From assembly GCA_017441825.1 (NCBI GenBank), contig JAFRVD010000014.1:1-36061 (forward strand): a stretch of 36,061 nucleotides of DNA. The letters are read 5' to 3'. This document shows positions 7,670 through 16,226 of this stretch, piece by piece; the stretch's first letter is position 1, and every line of letters starts with the position of its first letter. This DNA comes from Lachnospiraceae bacterium. GTDB lineage: Bacteria; Bacillota; Clostridia; Lachnospirales; Lachnospiraceae. The notes under the pieces are model-generated. The model did no database searches. It saw only the letters and a program-made list of their open reading frames with translations, and was not told where the DNA came from. A program made the position numbers and the translations under genes.

Positions 7670-7702
7670 AAGCCCCCGGGACCCTTGGTCCCGGGGGCTT
7701 TC
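7670..7702. terminator. Bidirectional terminator between convergent genes
   Basis: A perfect 14-bp stem AAGCCCCCGGGACC/GGTCCCGGGGGCTT (7670-7683 with 7687-7700) has a three-base loop. It lies between the ends of the GH29 gene (plus) and the flavoenzyme gene (minus). T-rich bases follow on the plus strand. A run of T follows less clearly on the minus strand. Confidence 0.88.
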
Positions 7703-7713
7703 AAAATTCCTGT

Positions 7714-9756
7714 TTACAGCTGATAACACAATTCATATGCTTCACGGATCGCGCTCATCAGGTTGCCAACCATGTTGGCGTCGCCGATCACGTGGAGCTT
7801 TTCTTTGCTCACGCCCTGTGCTTCAAGCGTATCCGCAAGCGTCCGCTCCGGGAGGTAGCCGACGGAAAGGATGCAGCTGTCCGCGGGAAGGGATATTTCT
7901 TCGCCGGCTGCGTTCTTTACGAGGACAGTGAAGCCATCGGCGCAGGAGATACCGAGGAGCGAAGTCTCCGTATTGACCGGAATCTCATAGTAGCGGATGA
8001 TCTCCCGCAGCATGTTCGAGTTGGACGCGCAGAGGCCCGGCACCTGCAGGATGTCCTCCTGCATCTCCACGACCACAGGCTTCTTTCCCTTCAGTGCGAG
8101 GTCATAGGCGATCTCCACGCCGGTCAGGCCGCCGCCGATGACCACCACCTTCTCACCGGTCTCCTTCGTGCCAAGGAGATAATCACATGCTTCCATGACC
8201 CGCGGGTCGTCGAGGCCCGGGAGGTCCAGTTTCCTCGGCTTCGAGCCCGTCGCGAGGACGATCTCATCGTAATCCGAAAGGAGCTCCGGTGCCGCCTCGG
8301 TATTCAGCTGCACGTCGATGCTGAGCCTTTCCATCTCGTTTCTGTACCAGTCAAGCAGCATCTTATCTTTTTCCTTGAAATCCGGCGCCGCCGCGGCAAT
8401 AAACACACCGCCCAAACTCCCCGTCTTTTCAAATAGCGTCACGTCATGTCCGCGCAGGGTGAGGAGCCGTGCGGCTTCCATGCCGCCCACGCCGCCGCCC
8501 ACCACGGCGATCTTTTTCTTTTCCTCCGCAGGAGTAAGCTCCCACTTCGTCTCCTCCATCGCGAGCGGGTTTACCGCACAGTGCGCCATCTGGAAGCCGA
8601 AGCGGCCGGGCCGTCTTACCAGTCCAACGCCAAAGCAGCCGTTGTGGCAAGCGATGCACGGCCTGATCTCCGCTTCACGGCCTTCCTGCGCCTTTTTAAG
8701 CCAGTACGGATCCGCAAGGAACTGACGTGCGACGCCTATGCCGTCGATCTTTCCATCGGCGATGGCCTGATCCGCAAACGCGGGATCCTCCATCCGTCCG
8801 GCGCAGAAGACCGGGATATCCACAAAGTTTTTGATATAGGAAACTTCAGGGAAGTTGCAGTGCAGCGGCATGTATACAGGCGGATGAGCCCACCACCAGG
8901 AGTCGTAGGAGCCGTTGTCCGCGTCCAGGCCATCGGCGCCGGCCGCCTGCAGTAGCCTTGCCGCCTGCGGGCTCTCTTCGAGGCTCCGGCCGAATTCCTT
9001 GTAGTCCTCGCCGGGGAGCGCGCCTTGGTTGAAGCCGCGCATCTTGCTGGACACGCTGTAGCGGATCATGACCGGGAAGTCCTTGCCGCAGGTCTTCTTG
9101 ATCTCCTGAATGATCTCCGTGACGAAGCGAAACCGGTTTTCGATGGAGCCGCCGTACTCGTCCGTCCGATGGTTCGTGTTTTCGATGGTGAACTGGTCCA
9201 GGAGGTAGCCTTCGTGGATGGCGTGGATCTCCACGCCGTCGATGCCCGCTTCCTTACACAGCTTTGCCGCCTTACCGTACGCGTCCACGATGTCCCGGAT
9301 CTCTTCTTTTGTCAGCCCCCGGTGCTTCATTTCCGGGATCCAGACGTTCGGGATGCCGTCGGACGGCGCGACCAGAAGCTCGTTCCGCGTCTTTTCATCC
9401 ATATCCGGGCCGATCCCCATGAGCTGCGCGCGGCCGAAGCCTGCGCCGAGCTGCATGAAATACCGGGTCCCGTAGGAGTGCAGCTCGTCCATCAGCGCCT
9501 TGACCGGGCCGAGGAAATCCGCCTCCTTCTCATAAAGGTAGCCACCGCCGCCCTTCACGCCGGTGACGCCGGGAATGATCAGGCCCACGCCGCCTTTCGC
9601 GCGCTCGAGGTAATAATCACGAATGGCCGGGTTGAAACGGCCGTCATAGCCGAACAGGCCGGTGCCGCCCATCGCCGTCAGGATCACGCGGTTCTTGAGC
9701 GTAACGCCGCCGATCTTGATGGGGGAAAACAGGGCCGGGTAACGTGTATCGTTCAT
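7714..9756 (-). CDS. 2-Enoate reductase / BaiCD-BaiH-type flavin oxidoreductase
   Basis: A 680-residue multi-cofactor enzyme that reduces C=C bonds of enoates or enones with NAD(P)H. Residues 1-350 are an old-yellow-enzyme FMN barrel (LFSPIKIGGVTLKNRV, GVEIHAIHEGYLLDQF). A [4Fe-4S] motif C367-x2-C370-x3-C374-x18-C393 follows. The C-terminal half carries FAD- and NAD-binding folds (VVGGGVGGMEAAR about 418-430; VVIGGGLTGVEIA about 538-550). This is the layout of clostridial 2-enoate reductase, 2,4-dienoyl-CoA reductase and the bile-acid enzymes BaiCD and BaiH. The exact substrate cannot be read from the sequence, and no other bai genes are present. ATG at 9756 follows AAAAGGAGG at 8 nt; an upstream in-frame extension lacks support. 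Confidence 0.9.
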   Translation of the reverse strand: MNDTRYPALFSPIKIGGVTLKNRVILTAMGGTGLFGYDGRFNPAIRDYYLERAKGGVGLIIPGVTGVKGGGGYLYEKEADFLGPVKALMDELHSYGTRYFMQLGAGFGRAQLMGIGPDMDEKTRNELLVAPSDGIPNVWIPEMKHRGLTKEEIRDIVDAYGKAAKLCKEAGIDGVEIHAIHEGYLLDQFTIENTNHRTDEYGGSIENRFRFVTEIIQEIKKTCGKDFPVMIRYSVSSKMRGFNQGALPGEDYKEFGRSLEESPQAARLLQAAGADGLDADNGSYDSWWWAHPPVYMPLHCNFPEVSYIKNFVDIPVFCAGRMEDPAFADQAIADGKIDGIGVARQFLADPYWLKKAQEGREAEIRPCIACHNGCFGVGLVRRPGRFGFQMAHCAVNPLAMEETKWELTPAEEKKKIAVVGGGVGGMEAARLLTLRGHDVTLFEKTGSLGGVFIAAAAPDFKEKDKMLLDWYRNEMERLSIDVQLNTEAAPELLSDYDEIVLATGSKPRKLDLPGLDDPRVMEACDYLLGTKETGEKVVVIGGGLTGVEIAYDLALKGKKPVVVEMQEDILQVPGLCASNSNMLREIIRYYEIPVNTETSLLGISCADGFTVLVKNAAGEEISLPADSCILSVGYLPERTLADTLEAQGVSKEKLHVIGDANMVGNLMSAIREAYELCYQL

Positions 9757-9804
9757 ACAGGAGACCTCCTTTTTATGCATGCAGTCTGCCCGGGAATAAA
9801 AAAG

Positions 9805-9841
9805 CCCGCGCATCTGCCGTCATTATAGCACGGTGCGCGGG
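9805..9841 (-). promoter_or_regulatory. Promoter -10 box inside an inverted repeat (minus strand)
   Basis: CCCGCGCA (9805-9812) and TGCGCGGG (9834-9841) form an 8-bp inverted repeat. Read on the minus strand, a TATAAT (9822-9827) lies in its middle, and the repeat is followed by a CTTTTTT run. It could terminate antisense read-through, act as an operator over the flavoenzyme promoter, or both. A -35 match is weak (TGGATT). Confidence 0.5.
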
Positions 9842-9909
9842 TGAATCCATCTGTTTTTGTCGGGTGAGGTTCCAAAAAAGAATATTCTGAAGGCGGAACG
9901 TTGACATTT

Positions 9910-9952
9910 GTCGCCCCTCAGGCGACCTCTTTCTTCGGTTCCGGTGTATAAT
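9910..9952 (+). promoter_or_regulatory. Hairpin and -10 box upstream of the SIMPL gene
   Basis: GTCGCC-CCTCA-GGCGAC (9910-9926) is a perfect 6-bp hairpin, followed by T/C-rich sequence and a consensus TATAAT at 9947-9952. No good -35 is found at 16-18 bp. The hairpin falls where the -35 region would be, so it may mark an activator or repressor site. Confidence 0.4.
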
Positions 9953-9982
9953 AGCGTCATCAGAACCAAGGAGGTTAATTTT

Positions 9983-10654
9983 ATGAATGATACAAGAACC
10001 ATTCGCGTGACCGGCAAAGGCCGGATCAAGGTGCACCCGGACATGACCCGCATCACCATGACCCTCACAGGGCTGTTTCCGGAGTACGGCGATGCTCTTC
10101 GCCATTCCTCAGAGGATACGGAGAAGCTCGCCGACGTCCTTGCGCCGTTCGGTTTTGCGCGTACAGACCTGAAAACGCTGAACTTCAACGTGGACACCGA
10201 ATACGAGAGCTATGAGCATAAAGGCGTTTACAAGCAGCGCTTTGCCGGATACAGATTTTACCACAACATGAAGGTGGAATTTGAATCCGACAATGACCGA
10301 CTGGGAAAGATCCTGTACGCACTTGCCACCAGTCCGGTCGCGCCGGAATTCCGCTTAAGCTATACCGTGAAGGATACGGAAGCGGTCAAAAACACGCTGC
10401 TCGGGAACGCCGTGGCCGATGCAAAAGCGAAGGCCGCAGTGCTGACGCAGGCAGCGGGCGTGACTCTGAAGGATATTCTGACCATCGACTACTCCTGGGG
10501 AGAGATCGAGTTCGAAGCCCGTCCGATGCCCCGGAACGTACTGTTTGGGAAGAGCATGGCGGCAGAAAGAGCTGCCGGGAGCTACGACGTGGATATCGAG
10601 CCGGATGACATCGACGTCTCCGACACGGTCACGGTGGTGTGGGAGATCGGGTGA
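9983..10654 (+). CDS. SIMPL-domain protein (DUF541)
   Basis: A 223-residue protein whose whole length matches the SIMPL/DUF541 family: IRVTGKGRIKVHPDMTRITMTLTG at the N terminus, a central GYRFYHNMKVEFESDNDRLGKIL segment, and a C-terminal TVTVVWEIG strand. Many relatives (for example E. coli YggE) are periplasmic. This one has no signal peptide and should be cytoplasmic. The molecular function is not established; some members are linked to oxidative stress. ATG 9983 follows AAGGAGG (9968-9974). It is convergent with the esterase gene, with only three bases between the stop codons and no terminator hairpin. Confidence 0.85.
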   Translation: MNDTRTIRVTGKGRIKVHPDMTRITMTLTGLFPEYGDALRHSSEDTEKLADVLAPFGFARTDLKTLNFNVDTEYESYEHKGVYKQRFAGYRFYHNMKVEFESDNDRLGKILYALATSPVAPEFRLSYTVKDTEAVKNTLLGNAVADAKAKAAVLTQAAGVTLKDILTIDYSWGEIEFEARPMPRNVLFGKSMAAERAAGSYDVDIEPDDIDVSDTVTVVWEIG

Positions 10655-10657
10655 GGC

Positions 10658-11464
10658 TTACAGCCCGAAAAAGTCCAGCGCCTCCTGGATCGCAAGGTCC
10701 CAGTACCGCCATTCGTGCGCGAGGCCGGGTACCGTGTACACCTTCACATTTTTAATGCCGAGCTCCTTGAAGAGCGCCAGGGTCTCCGGCAGGTCGTCCA
10801 TGATCCGTTTGTCCTCTTCGCCGGCGCCGATGAACAGCTTCGGAAGCTTGACGCCCTTTGCGGCCTGCTCCCGGAGTACCTTTACGGTGTTCTGATAGGA
10901 GTTCACGAATTCTTCCTCGCCGCCCTCAAAGTTGATGGCGGACTTTTTCATGCGCTCCCACATCGGTGCGCCGGAATCGCGCATCTTGTTGAAATCGCTC
11001 GGGTTCGCGGACAGGATGGCCGCGCCGGCGAACTTTTCGGGATGGTTGAACGCGTACACGCAGGTACCGCGGCCGCCCATGGACAGGCCGGCAATGAAAT
11101 TGTCCTTCCGCTTATCGGACGCCGGAAACCAGTTATAGATGAGCGGCATCAGCTCTTCCGTAAGGTAGTCGAACATGTCGAAGCCCGTGCCGAACGACGG
11201 CCAGTTCGCGTAGTTCGAGTTCATCGCGGACGGCATGACCACGATCAGGTTCTTTTCGGACGCGTAAAGCTCGATCATCGACTTCCGGATCCAGTCCGAA
11301 TAATCGCCGAAGGTGCCGTGCAGCAGCCACAGGACCTTGTATTTCTTTCCGCTTTCGTAGAATTCCTTTGCGGAGACGTCATGCGGCCGGTCGGGCAGGA
11401 TCACGCCTACGTTGTGGTTGTTCATGAGATACTGGCTTTCAAAATTCAGTGTGACAAGTGCCAT
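10658..11464 (-). CDS. Esterase D / CE1-type alpha/beta-hydrolase
   Basis: A 268-residue alpha/beta-hydrolase of the putative-esterase (esterase D, feruloyl/acetyl esterase, CE1) family. The nucleophile elbow GLSMGG holds S128. The oxyanion-side motif is WLLHGTFGD. The acid is probably D218 (GAGEED) and the catalytic His H250 (GLAHEW). There is no signal peptide, so it probably deacylates imported sugars or small esters in the cytoplasm. Related tributyrin esterases (EstA) share this size. The start at 11464 follows AAGAAGGAG; a 10-residue upstream extension has no ribosome-binding site. On the minus strand a TATAAT (11536-11541) lies about 70 bases upstream, with three TTCCGGAA-like palindromes next to it. 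Confidence 0.85.
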   Translation of the reverse strand: MALVTLNFESQYLMNNHNVGVILPDRPHDVSAKEFYESGKKYKVLWLLHGTFGDYSDWIRKSMIELYASEKNLIVVMPSAMNSNYANWPSFGTGFDMFDYLTEELMPLIYNWFPASDKRKDNFIAGLSMGGRGTCVYAFNHPEKFAGAAILSANPSDFNKMRDSGAPMWERMKKSAINFEGGEEEFVNSYQNTVKVLREQAAKGVKLPKLFIGAGEEDKRIMDDLPETLALFKELGIKNVKVYTVPGLAHEWRYWDLAIQEALDFFGL

Positions 11465-11547
11465 AGTTATTCTCCTTCTTATCGTTTTGTTCATTTCTCA
11501 GCAGTTCGAATAAGGCTGCACCGCCTCTTGGCTCCATTATACCCTAT

Positions 11548-11596
11548 CCTTCCGGGAAAGACAGCAGTTTTTCCGGAAAACGACTTTTCCGGAAGG
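11548..11596. repeat. Three TTCCGGAA-type palindromes upstream of the esterase gene
   Basis: In the 356-base gap 11465-11820, the copies are TTCCGGGAAA (11550-11559), a perfect TTTTCCGGAAAA (11569-11580) and TTTTCCGGAA (11585-11594). The last two centres are 16 bases apart. They sit at and just upstream of the minus-strand -10 (11536-11541), where a regulator could bind as stacked dimers. No known regulator is assigned. The rest of the gap holds the plus-strand sugar-operon promoter and AT-rich DNA. Confidence 0.6.
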
Positions 11597-11736
11597 AAAC
11601 GTGTTTCACAAAATGGGAACGATTGACATTTTGCCTTTGGCTTGTTCGTCGTATTGCACAAATACGCGCTTACTATTCGTAGATAATAGACAATTATCAT
11701 ATAAAAATAAAAGCGAAATCCAAAAATATTTTATGA

Positions 11737-11771
11737 AACCGGTTGACATTTTCTGCGAAACGCGGTATGGT
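11737..11771 (+). promoter_or_regulatory. Promoter and candidate LacI-type operator of the sugar operon
   Basis: TTGACA (11743-11748), a 17-bp spacer and TATGGT (11766-11771), 50 bases before the ATG. A perfect palindrome AACCGGTT (11737-11744), with the central CG typical of LacI-family operators, overlaps the -35. The LacI-type regulator encoded at 15177 is the natural candidate ligand. Another pair of arms, GAAAC-GT-GTTTC, lies at 11596-11607. Confidence 0.65.
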
Positions 11772-11820
11772 GCAGTCATGAAGATCACGCACTGATCAAA
11801 AATACAAAGGAGGAGAAAAT

Positions 11821-13206
11821 ATGTTACGTAAACTTATTGCGGTTCTCTTAGCTGCAGTGATGGTCCTTTCTCTTGCTGCGTGTACTGCTCCGGCCACCAC
11901 GCCGTCTGCGGATACCAAGGAAGCTGAACCTGAGAAAGAAGAGGAGGCTCCTGCCGATGAAGCAGAAGAAGAGGCTCCTGCCGATGAAGCTGAGGATACC
12001 GGTGACGTTGCCGATTACGGCGGAATCACTCTTACATTTATGAACTCCAAGCCCGAGATCTCCGATGAGATGGAAGCGATCGTCAAGGGCTGGGCAGATC
12101 AGCACAACGTCAAGATCGAGTTCTATGAGACCTCGAACCCCACAGATACCCTGACCCAGAAATATGCGGCAGGCGACGGCCCCATCCTTGCGGTAGTCGA
12201 CAGCACGCAGATTGTCGAAATGGGCGAAGAGAAAATGCTTCCCCTGGATGGCGCAGAGTGGGAAGGCGAGACCAAGCTCGCCTGGTACGTCAACGGCAAG
12301 CTGTACGGCATGCCCTTGACCGTGGAATCCCAGTGCCTGGTCGTCAACAAGAAAGCTGTTGAAGAGACCCTCGGCCGTGAATTCGACAAGAGCCAGTACA
12401 CCACCACTGAGACCTTTGAGGCCCTCCTTGCAGAGCTTCGTGAAAAAGGCATGGAAAACCCCATCATCATGATGTCCGAATCCTGGTCCATGTGCGGCCA
12501 TCTGTTCGCTCAGATGATGAACTTCCAGGACGGCACCGCGCAGGGCTGCTTCGACTTTGTAGATTACATCAAGGACGGCGGCGATGCGTATGACAACGAA
12601 ATGTTCAAGAACCAGGTGAAGATCTACCAGATCTACTCCGAATACAACATCAACAAGGCAGACCCGCTTGCAGCGGTTTATGACCTGAACTGCTCTTACC
12701 TTGTAGACGGCGAAGCTGCTTTCATGAGCAACGGTACCTGGGGCTGGCCGGACCTTGCAGCCATGGGCGCAGACGTCAACGACTATGAGATCATGTCCCA
12801 CCCGATCGACAACGACCTGACCGGCCGTGTCCAGGCTTCCGCTACGAAGTTCATCGTGATCGATAACACCATTGCGACTCCGGAACAGCAGGAAGCTGCA
12901 AAGGCGTTCCTGAACTACCTGACCATGACGGACGAAGGCCAGAAGGCTCTGGTTGAGAACTGCGGTATCGTTTCCGCATTCTCGAACAACCCGTACGCTC
13001 CGGCAGATCCGGTCAACACCTCTCTTGCAGTGGACTACATGGCAACCGGCAAGACCGTCAACACGGTTCCGTTTGGCGCTCCGAGTGACTTCAGAACCAC
13101 CATGGAACCCTATATCCAGAAGCTGGTGACCGGTCTTGGCACGGACCGCGAGCTTGCGGATGCGCTGAATGACTACTGGCGCTCTCATGAGCCGAACGGC
13201 AGGTAA
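11821..13206 (+). CDS. Sugar ABC transporter solute-binding lipoprotein (family 1)
   Basis: A 461-residue extracytoplasmic binding protein of the MalE/family-1 type, anchored as a lipoprotein. The lipobox LAAC places the modified Cys at residue 21. An acidic linker with a tandem APADEAEEE-like repeat (about 38-58) tethers the two-lobed domain, which begins near GGITLTFMNSKPE. Typical segments are KLYGMPLTVESQCLVVNKKA (hinge region), GEAAFMSNGTWGWPDL and a C-terminal YIQKLVTG. It heads an operon with two permeases, a LacI regulator and sucrose phosphorylase, so sucrose or a related glucoside is the likely ligand. A strong hairpin terminator follows, which should make this gene more highly expressed than the permeases. 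Confidence 0.92.
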   Translation: MLRKLIAVLLAAVMVLSLAACTAPATTPSADTKEAEPEKEEEAPADEAEEEAPADEAEDTGDVADYGGITLTFMNSKPEISDEMEAIVKGWADQHNVKIEFYETSNPTDTLTQKYAAGDGPILAVVDSTQIVEMGEEKMLPLDGAEWEGETKLAWYVNGKLYGMPLTVESQCLVVNKKAVEETLGREFDKSQYTTTETFEALLAELREKGMENPIIMMSESWSMCGHLFAQMMNFQDGTAQGCFDFVDYIKDGGDAYDNEMFKNQVKIYQIYSEYNINKADPLAAVYDLNCSYLVDGEAAFMSNGTWGWPDLAAMGADVNDYEIMSHPIDNDLTGRVQASATKFIVIDNTIATPEQQEAAKAFLNYLTMTDEGQKALVENCGIVSAFSNNPYAPADPVNTSLAVDYMATGKTVNTVPFGAPSDFRTTMEPYIQKLVTGLGTDRELADALNDYWRSHEPNGR

Positions 13207-13240
13207 AGACACCGGATAAACATGCTTTGATTACGCAGTT

Positions 13241-13281
13241 CGGGCTGCTGCACTATGAAAATAATGCAGCAGCCCGTTTTC
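13241..13281 (+). terminator. Intra-operon terminator between binding protein and permeases
   Basis: A perfect 12-bp stem CGGGCTGCTGCA/TGCAGCAGCCCG (13241-13252 with 13265-13276) is followed by TTTTCT. It ends 25 bases before the first permease, and no new promoter is visible. The permeases therefore presumably depend on partial read-through. Confidence 0.9.
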
Positions 13282-13305
13282 TACTCATAATGTGAGGTGA
13301 CATTT

Positions 13306-14181
13306 ATGTACATGCAGAGGAAAGAAAAAATGTCCAGGAAGATCCTGCTTTTCCTGCTGTTTGCCGGACCGTCAATGACTCTTTTCGTCATGTTTGTCAT
13401 CGTACCGTTTATTTACGGTCTCTATCTGACCATGACGAACTGGGACGGCTTCTCCAGTACAAAGGAATTTGTCGGTCTTCAGAATTATGCGAATATTTTT
13501 AAGGAAAAGGATTTCTGGTCGTCCATATGGCTGACTTTCCGCTATGTGATCGCGAGCGTGATCTTTGTCAACGGCATTGCGTTTCTGCTTGCGTATCTTC
13601 TGACCAGCGGCATCAAAGGCGAAAATTTCCTGAGGGCAGGCTTTTTTACCCCGAACCTGATCGGCGGTATCGTGCTCGGTTTTATCTGGCAGTTCATTTT
13701 TAACCGGGTTATGACGACGCTCCCGATCTTCCCGGAGCAGTCCTTCCTTTCTGATCCCACCAAGGCCTTCTGGGCGATGGTGATCGTAGAGACCTGGCGC
13801 GCTTCCGGTTATATGCTCCTGATCTATATCGCCGGCTTTGTGGGCGTCTCTCCTGACTTCATTGAAGCGGCCAGGATCGACGGAGCGAACAACCGCCAGA
13901 TCCTGTGGCGGATCCGTATGCCTCTGATGATGCAGTCGTTTACGATCTGCCTGTTCCTGACCTTAAGCTCCGCATTCAAGGTCTACGACATGAACCTGTC
14001 CCTGACTGCAGGCGGACCTTACGGCTCGACGCGTATGGCGGCAATGACGATTTTCGAAAAAGCATTTACCTACCACGATTACGGCATGGGCCAGTCTGAG
14101 GCGGTCGTCTTCTTCCTGATCATGCTTGTTGTGGCGGTGATCCAGCTGAGGGTAACCAGCAAGAGGGAGGTGGCAGCATGA
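13306..14181 (+). CDS. Sugar ABC transporter permease, MalF/UgpA type
   Basis: A 291-residue inner-membrane permease with about six transmembrane helices. The first is LLFLLFAGPSMTLFVMFVIVPFIYGLYL. The EAA loop that contacts the ATPase reads EAARIDGANNRQILWRIRMPL. It follows the family layout (MalF/UgpA/LacF-like, no large periplasmic domain). ATG 13306 follows GAGGTG at about 6 nt; GTG 13297 lies inside that site. The stop overlaps the next start as ATGA (14178-14181), which indicates translational coupling. Confidence 0.92.
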   Translation: MYMQRKEKMSRKILLFLLFAGPSMTLFVMFVIVPFIYGLYLTMTNWDGFSSTKEFVGLQNYANIFKEKDFWSSIWLTFRYVIASVIFVNGIAFLLAYLLTSGIKGENFLRAGFFTPNLIGGIVLGFIWQFIFNRVMTTLPIFPEQSFLSDPTKAFWAMVIVETWRASGYMLLIYIAGFVGVSPDFIEAARIDGANNRQILWRIRMPLMMQSFTICLFLTLSSAFKVYDMNLSLTAGGPYGSTRMAAMTIFEKAFTYHDYGMGQSEAVVFFLIMLVVAVIQLRVTSKREVAA

Positions 14182-15056
14182 ACGAACTCAAAGGCTCACA
14201 GGGAAGTGAAAATATCGGCGCCAGCGCCCGTATCTGGTCCGGCATCAAGACAGTCTTCGCCTTCCTGCTTTTTGTGGTCTACATGGTCCCCTTTGTACTG
14301 GTCCTCATCAACTCTTTGAAGCAGAAGGTCAATATCATCAAGACCCCGCTGAAGTTCGTGGATGAAGCGGGTCCCCAGATCTCCAACTATGTTGATGCGT
14401 TCAACAAGATGGGCTATTTCCAGGCGTTCGGAAACTCGCTGATCATAACCGGCTGCTCGATCGTCCTCCTGGTCGTATGTTCGTCGATGTGCGCATATAT
14501 CCTGGTGAGACGGAACTACAAGGCCTGCAGGATCAGTTACTATCTTCTGATCTCCTACATGGTAGTGCCCTTCCAGGTCATTATGATCCCGGTGCTCGCG
14601 ATCTACGGCAATCAGTTCCATTTGCTGAACAACCGTCTGATCCTGATCATCATGAACGTGGCCTATGGTACCGGCTTTGCGACGTTCTTAATGTACGGCT
14701 TCATTAAGTCCAGCGTACCTCTTGCACTGGAAGAGGCAGCACTGATCGACGGCGCAGGGGTCTTCCGGATCTATTCCGGCATTGTACTCCCGCTCCTGAA
14801 GCCGATCCTTGCAACGAACATGATCCTGCAGACGCTGGGTCTCTGGAACGACTACCTGCTTCCGAGCCTGGTGCTTGGTAAAGAATCGCTGCAGACGCTG
14901 CCTATCCGGATCCGTGCATTCAACGGCACGTTTACCAGCGACTACGGCCTGATGATGGCTGCGCTCGTCATGTGTGTGACCCCCATTATTATTCTGTTCA
15001 TCTTTATGCAGAAGTATATCGTGGGCGGAATTGTATCCGGTGCGGTCAAGGAGTGA
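14178..15056 (+). CDS. Sugar ABC transporter permease, MalG/UgpE type
   Basis: A 292-residue partner permease with about six helices. The N-terminal helix is VFAFLLFVVYMVPFVLVLINSL. The EAA loop is EEAALIDGAGVFRIYSGIVLPLLKP. It forms a heterodimeric channel with the preceding gene. No ATP-binding subunit is encoded in the operon. As with many carbohydrate importers of Bacillota, a shared ATPase of the MsmX/MsmK kind encoded elsewhere probably serves it (inference). Confidence 0.92.
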   Translation: MNELKGSQGSENIGASARIWSGIKTVFAFLLFVVYMVPFVLVLINSLKQKVNIIKTPLKFVDEAGPQISNYVDAFNKMGYFQAFGNSLIITGCSIVLLVVCSSMCAYILVRRNYKACRISYYLLISYMVVPFQVIMIPVLAIYGNQFHLLNNRLILIIMNVAYGTGFATFLMYGFIKSSVPLALEEAALIDGAGVFRIYSGIVLPLLKPILATNMILQTLGLWNDYLLPSLVLGKESLQTLPIRIRAFNGTFTSDYGLMMAALVMCVTPIIILFIFMQKYIVGGIVSGAVKE

Positions 15057-15100
15057 TCCGGTAAGCTGAAGGGCGGCGTAAAAAACCTACTTTCGAGTAA

Positions 15101-15106
15101 TATAAT
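15101..15106 (+). promoter_or_regulatory. Possible internal promoter (-10 only) for the LacI gene
   Basis: A consensus TATAAT in an AT-rich stretch of the 120-base gap between the second permease and the regulator. No convincing -35 lies at 16-18 bp upstream. It could allow separate expression of regulator and sucrose phosphorylase. Confidence 0.35.
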
Positions 15107-15176
15107 ATAGTAGAATTATGCGGCATTTAATGATAAAATGGTCCATGTGCGGAAAATCATTAAAGGCAGGTGTAAG

Positions 15177-16184
15177 ATGACGATTACGGACGTTGCGAAG
15201 CTTGCGGGTGTATCCAAGACCACGGTGTCAAGGGTACTGAACCGGCGGGGGCCGCTTTCTGAAAAAACGATCAAAAAAGTGGAAGACGCTATGGAGGAGC
15301 TCGGATATTTTCCGAACGAGCATGCCAGGGCGTTAAGCGGCGTGACCAGCCGTGTCATCGGCGTGGTGATCTCTGCGTTCAACAATCCGTTCCATTCAGA
15401 GCTGCTCCAGCAGATCAGCCTTGCAGTAAGAAGCAACGGATACAGCATTCTGATCGCCTCCTCTGCAGAGATCGGGGCGGGAATGCCCGGCAATGGTACG
15501 CTCGGGGCAATCGAGTTTCTGCTGTCAAAGCAAGTCGACGCCATTATTTCCATGAACTACATCGATCCGGAATACTGGCCCGGAATCCGTGAAAAGTGCG
15601 CGAAAACGCCTTTCATCACCCTTCTGTCTGAGATCGCTCCGGATATCCCTTCCGTCCTTTCTGACGATAAGCAGGGCGGTCTTCTGGCTGCCATGCACCT
15701 CCGTGCGAAGGGCTGCAAAAAGATCGTACACGTGAGCGGCGCGCTGTCTGACTATCCGTACCGGTATGTAGATGAACGTTCGTACACATTTCTGGAGGAA
15801 TGTGAGAACTACGGGATCAGCACGCACAATTACGAATACAGCGGCTCGCTGATGGATCTGGAATCCATGCAGGAGCTGATCAGCAGGATCTTTTCCGAGA
15901 ACATGGATATGGACGGCATCTTCCTGAGCAACGATATCTTTGCGGCTCAGTGCGTCGCCTACGCCCAGTCCCTGGGCCTCAGGATCCCGGATGATCTCAG
16001 GGTCCTGGGCTACGACGGCATCTATCTTGGCACACTTACTTCTCCTCCCATTTCCACCATCCGGCAGGATTTCAGCGGTTTGGCGGAGTCTGCGGTGAAT
16101 ATTGCGCTTGCAAAGATCCGCGGGGAAGAGACAGAGACCCGTGTCCTGAGACCGGTCAAGCTGATCGAACGGAAAACCACCTGA
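15177..16184 (+). CDS. LacI-family transcriptional regulator
   Basis: A 335-residue repressor. The N-terminal helix-turn-helix is ITDVAKLAGVSKTTVSRVLN (residues 3-22), followed by the hinge helix NEHARALSG and a periplasmic-binding-protein-like sensor domain (SRVIGVVISAFNNPFHSELLQ; DGIFLSNDIFAAQ; LRVLGYDG). It lies between the permeases and sucrose phosphorylase and is the obvious local regulator, with sucrose or a derivative as likely inducer. ATG 15177 aligns the HTH with other LacI proteins. The in-frame ATG at 15138 would add 13 residues and has no ribosome-binding site. Confidence 0.92.
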   Translation: MTITDVAKLAGVSKTTVSRVLNRRGPLSEKTIKKVEDAMEELGYFPNEHARALSGVTSRVIGVVISAFNNPFHSELLQQISLAVRSNGYSILIASSAEIGAGMPGNGTLGAIEFLLSKQVDAIISMNYIDPEYWPGIREKCAKTPFITLLSEIAPDIPSVLSDDKQGGLLAAMHLRAKGCKKIVHVSGALSDYPYRYVDERSYTFLEECENYGISTHNYEYSGSLMDLESMQELISRIFSENMDMDGIFLSNDIFAAQCVAYAQSLGLRIPDDLRVLGYDGIYLGTLTSPPISTIRQDFSGLAESAVNIALAKIRGEETETRVLRPVKLIERKTT

Positions 16185-16226
16185 CAGATGCCGCGTTATT
16201 CCTTTTTACAGCAATGAGGAAAACGC

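Noticed and set aside
7714-9756. Bile-acid 7-dehydroxylation (bai) operon
   Set aside because: The flavoenzyme shares the BaiCD/BaiH layout, but no other bai genes are near, and the family includes many other enoate reductases.
9901-9906. TTGACA as -35 of the SIMPL gene
   Set aside because: The TATAAT at 9947 is 40 bases away, far beyond a usable spacer, and no -10 lies at 16-18 bp.
11594-11607. CcpA cre site near GAAACGTGTTTC
   Set aside because: It has several mismatches to the cre consensus in both registers; only the arms are symmetric.
11623-11628. Second TTGACATTTT as another sugar-operon promoter
   Set aside because: It copies the real -35 context, but no -10-like sequence follows at the right distance.
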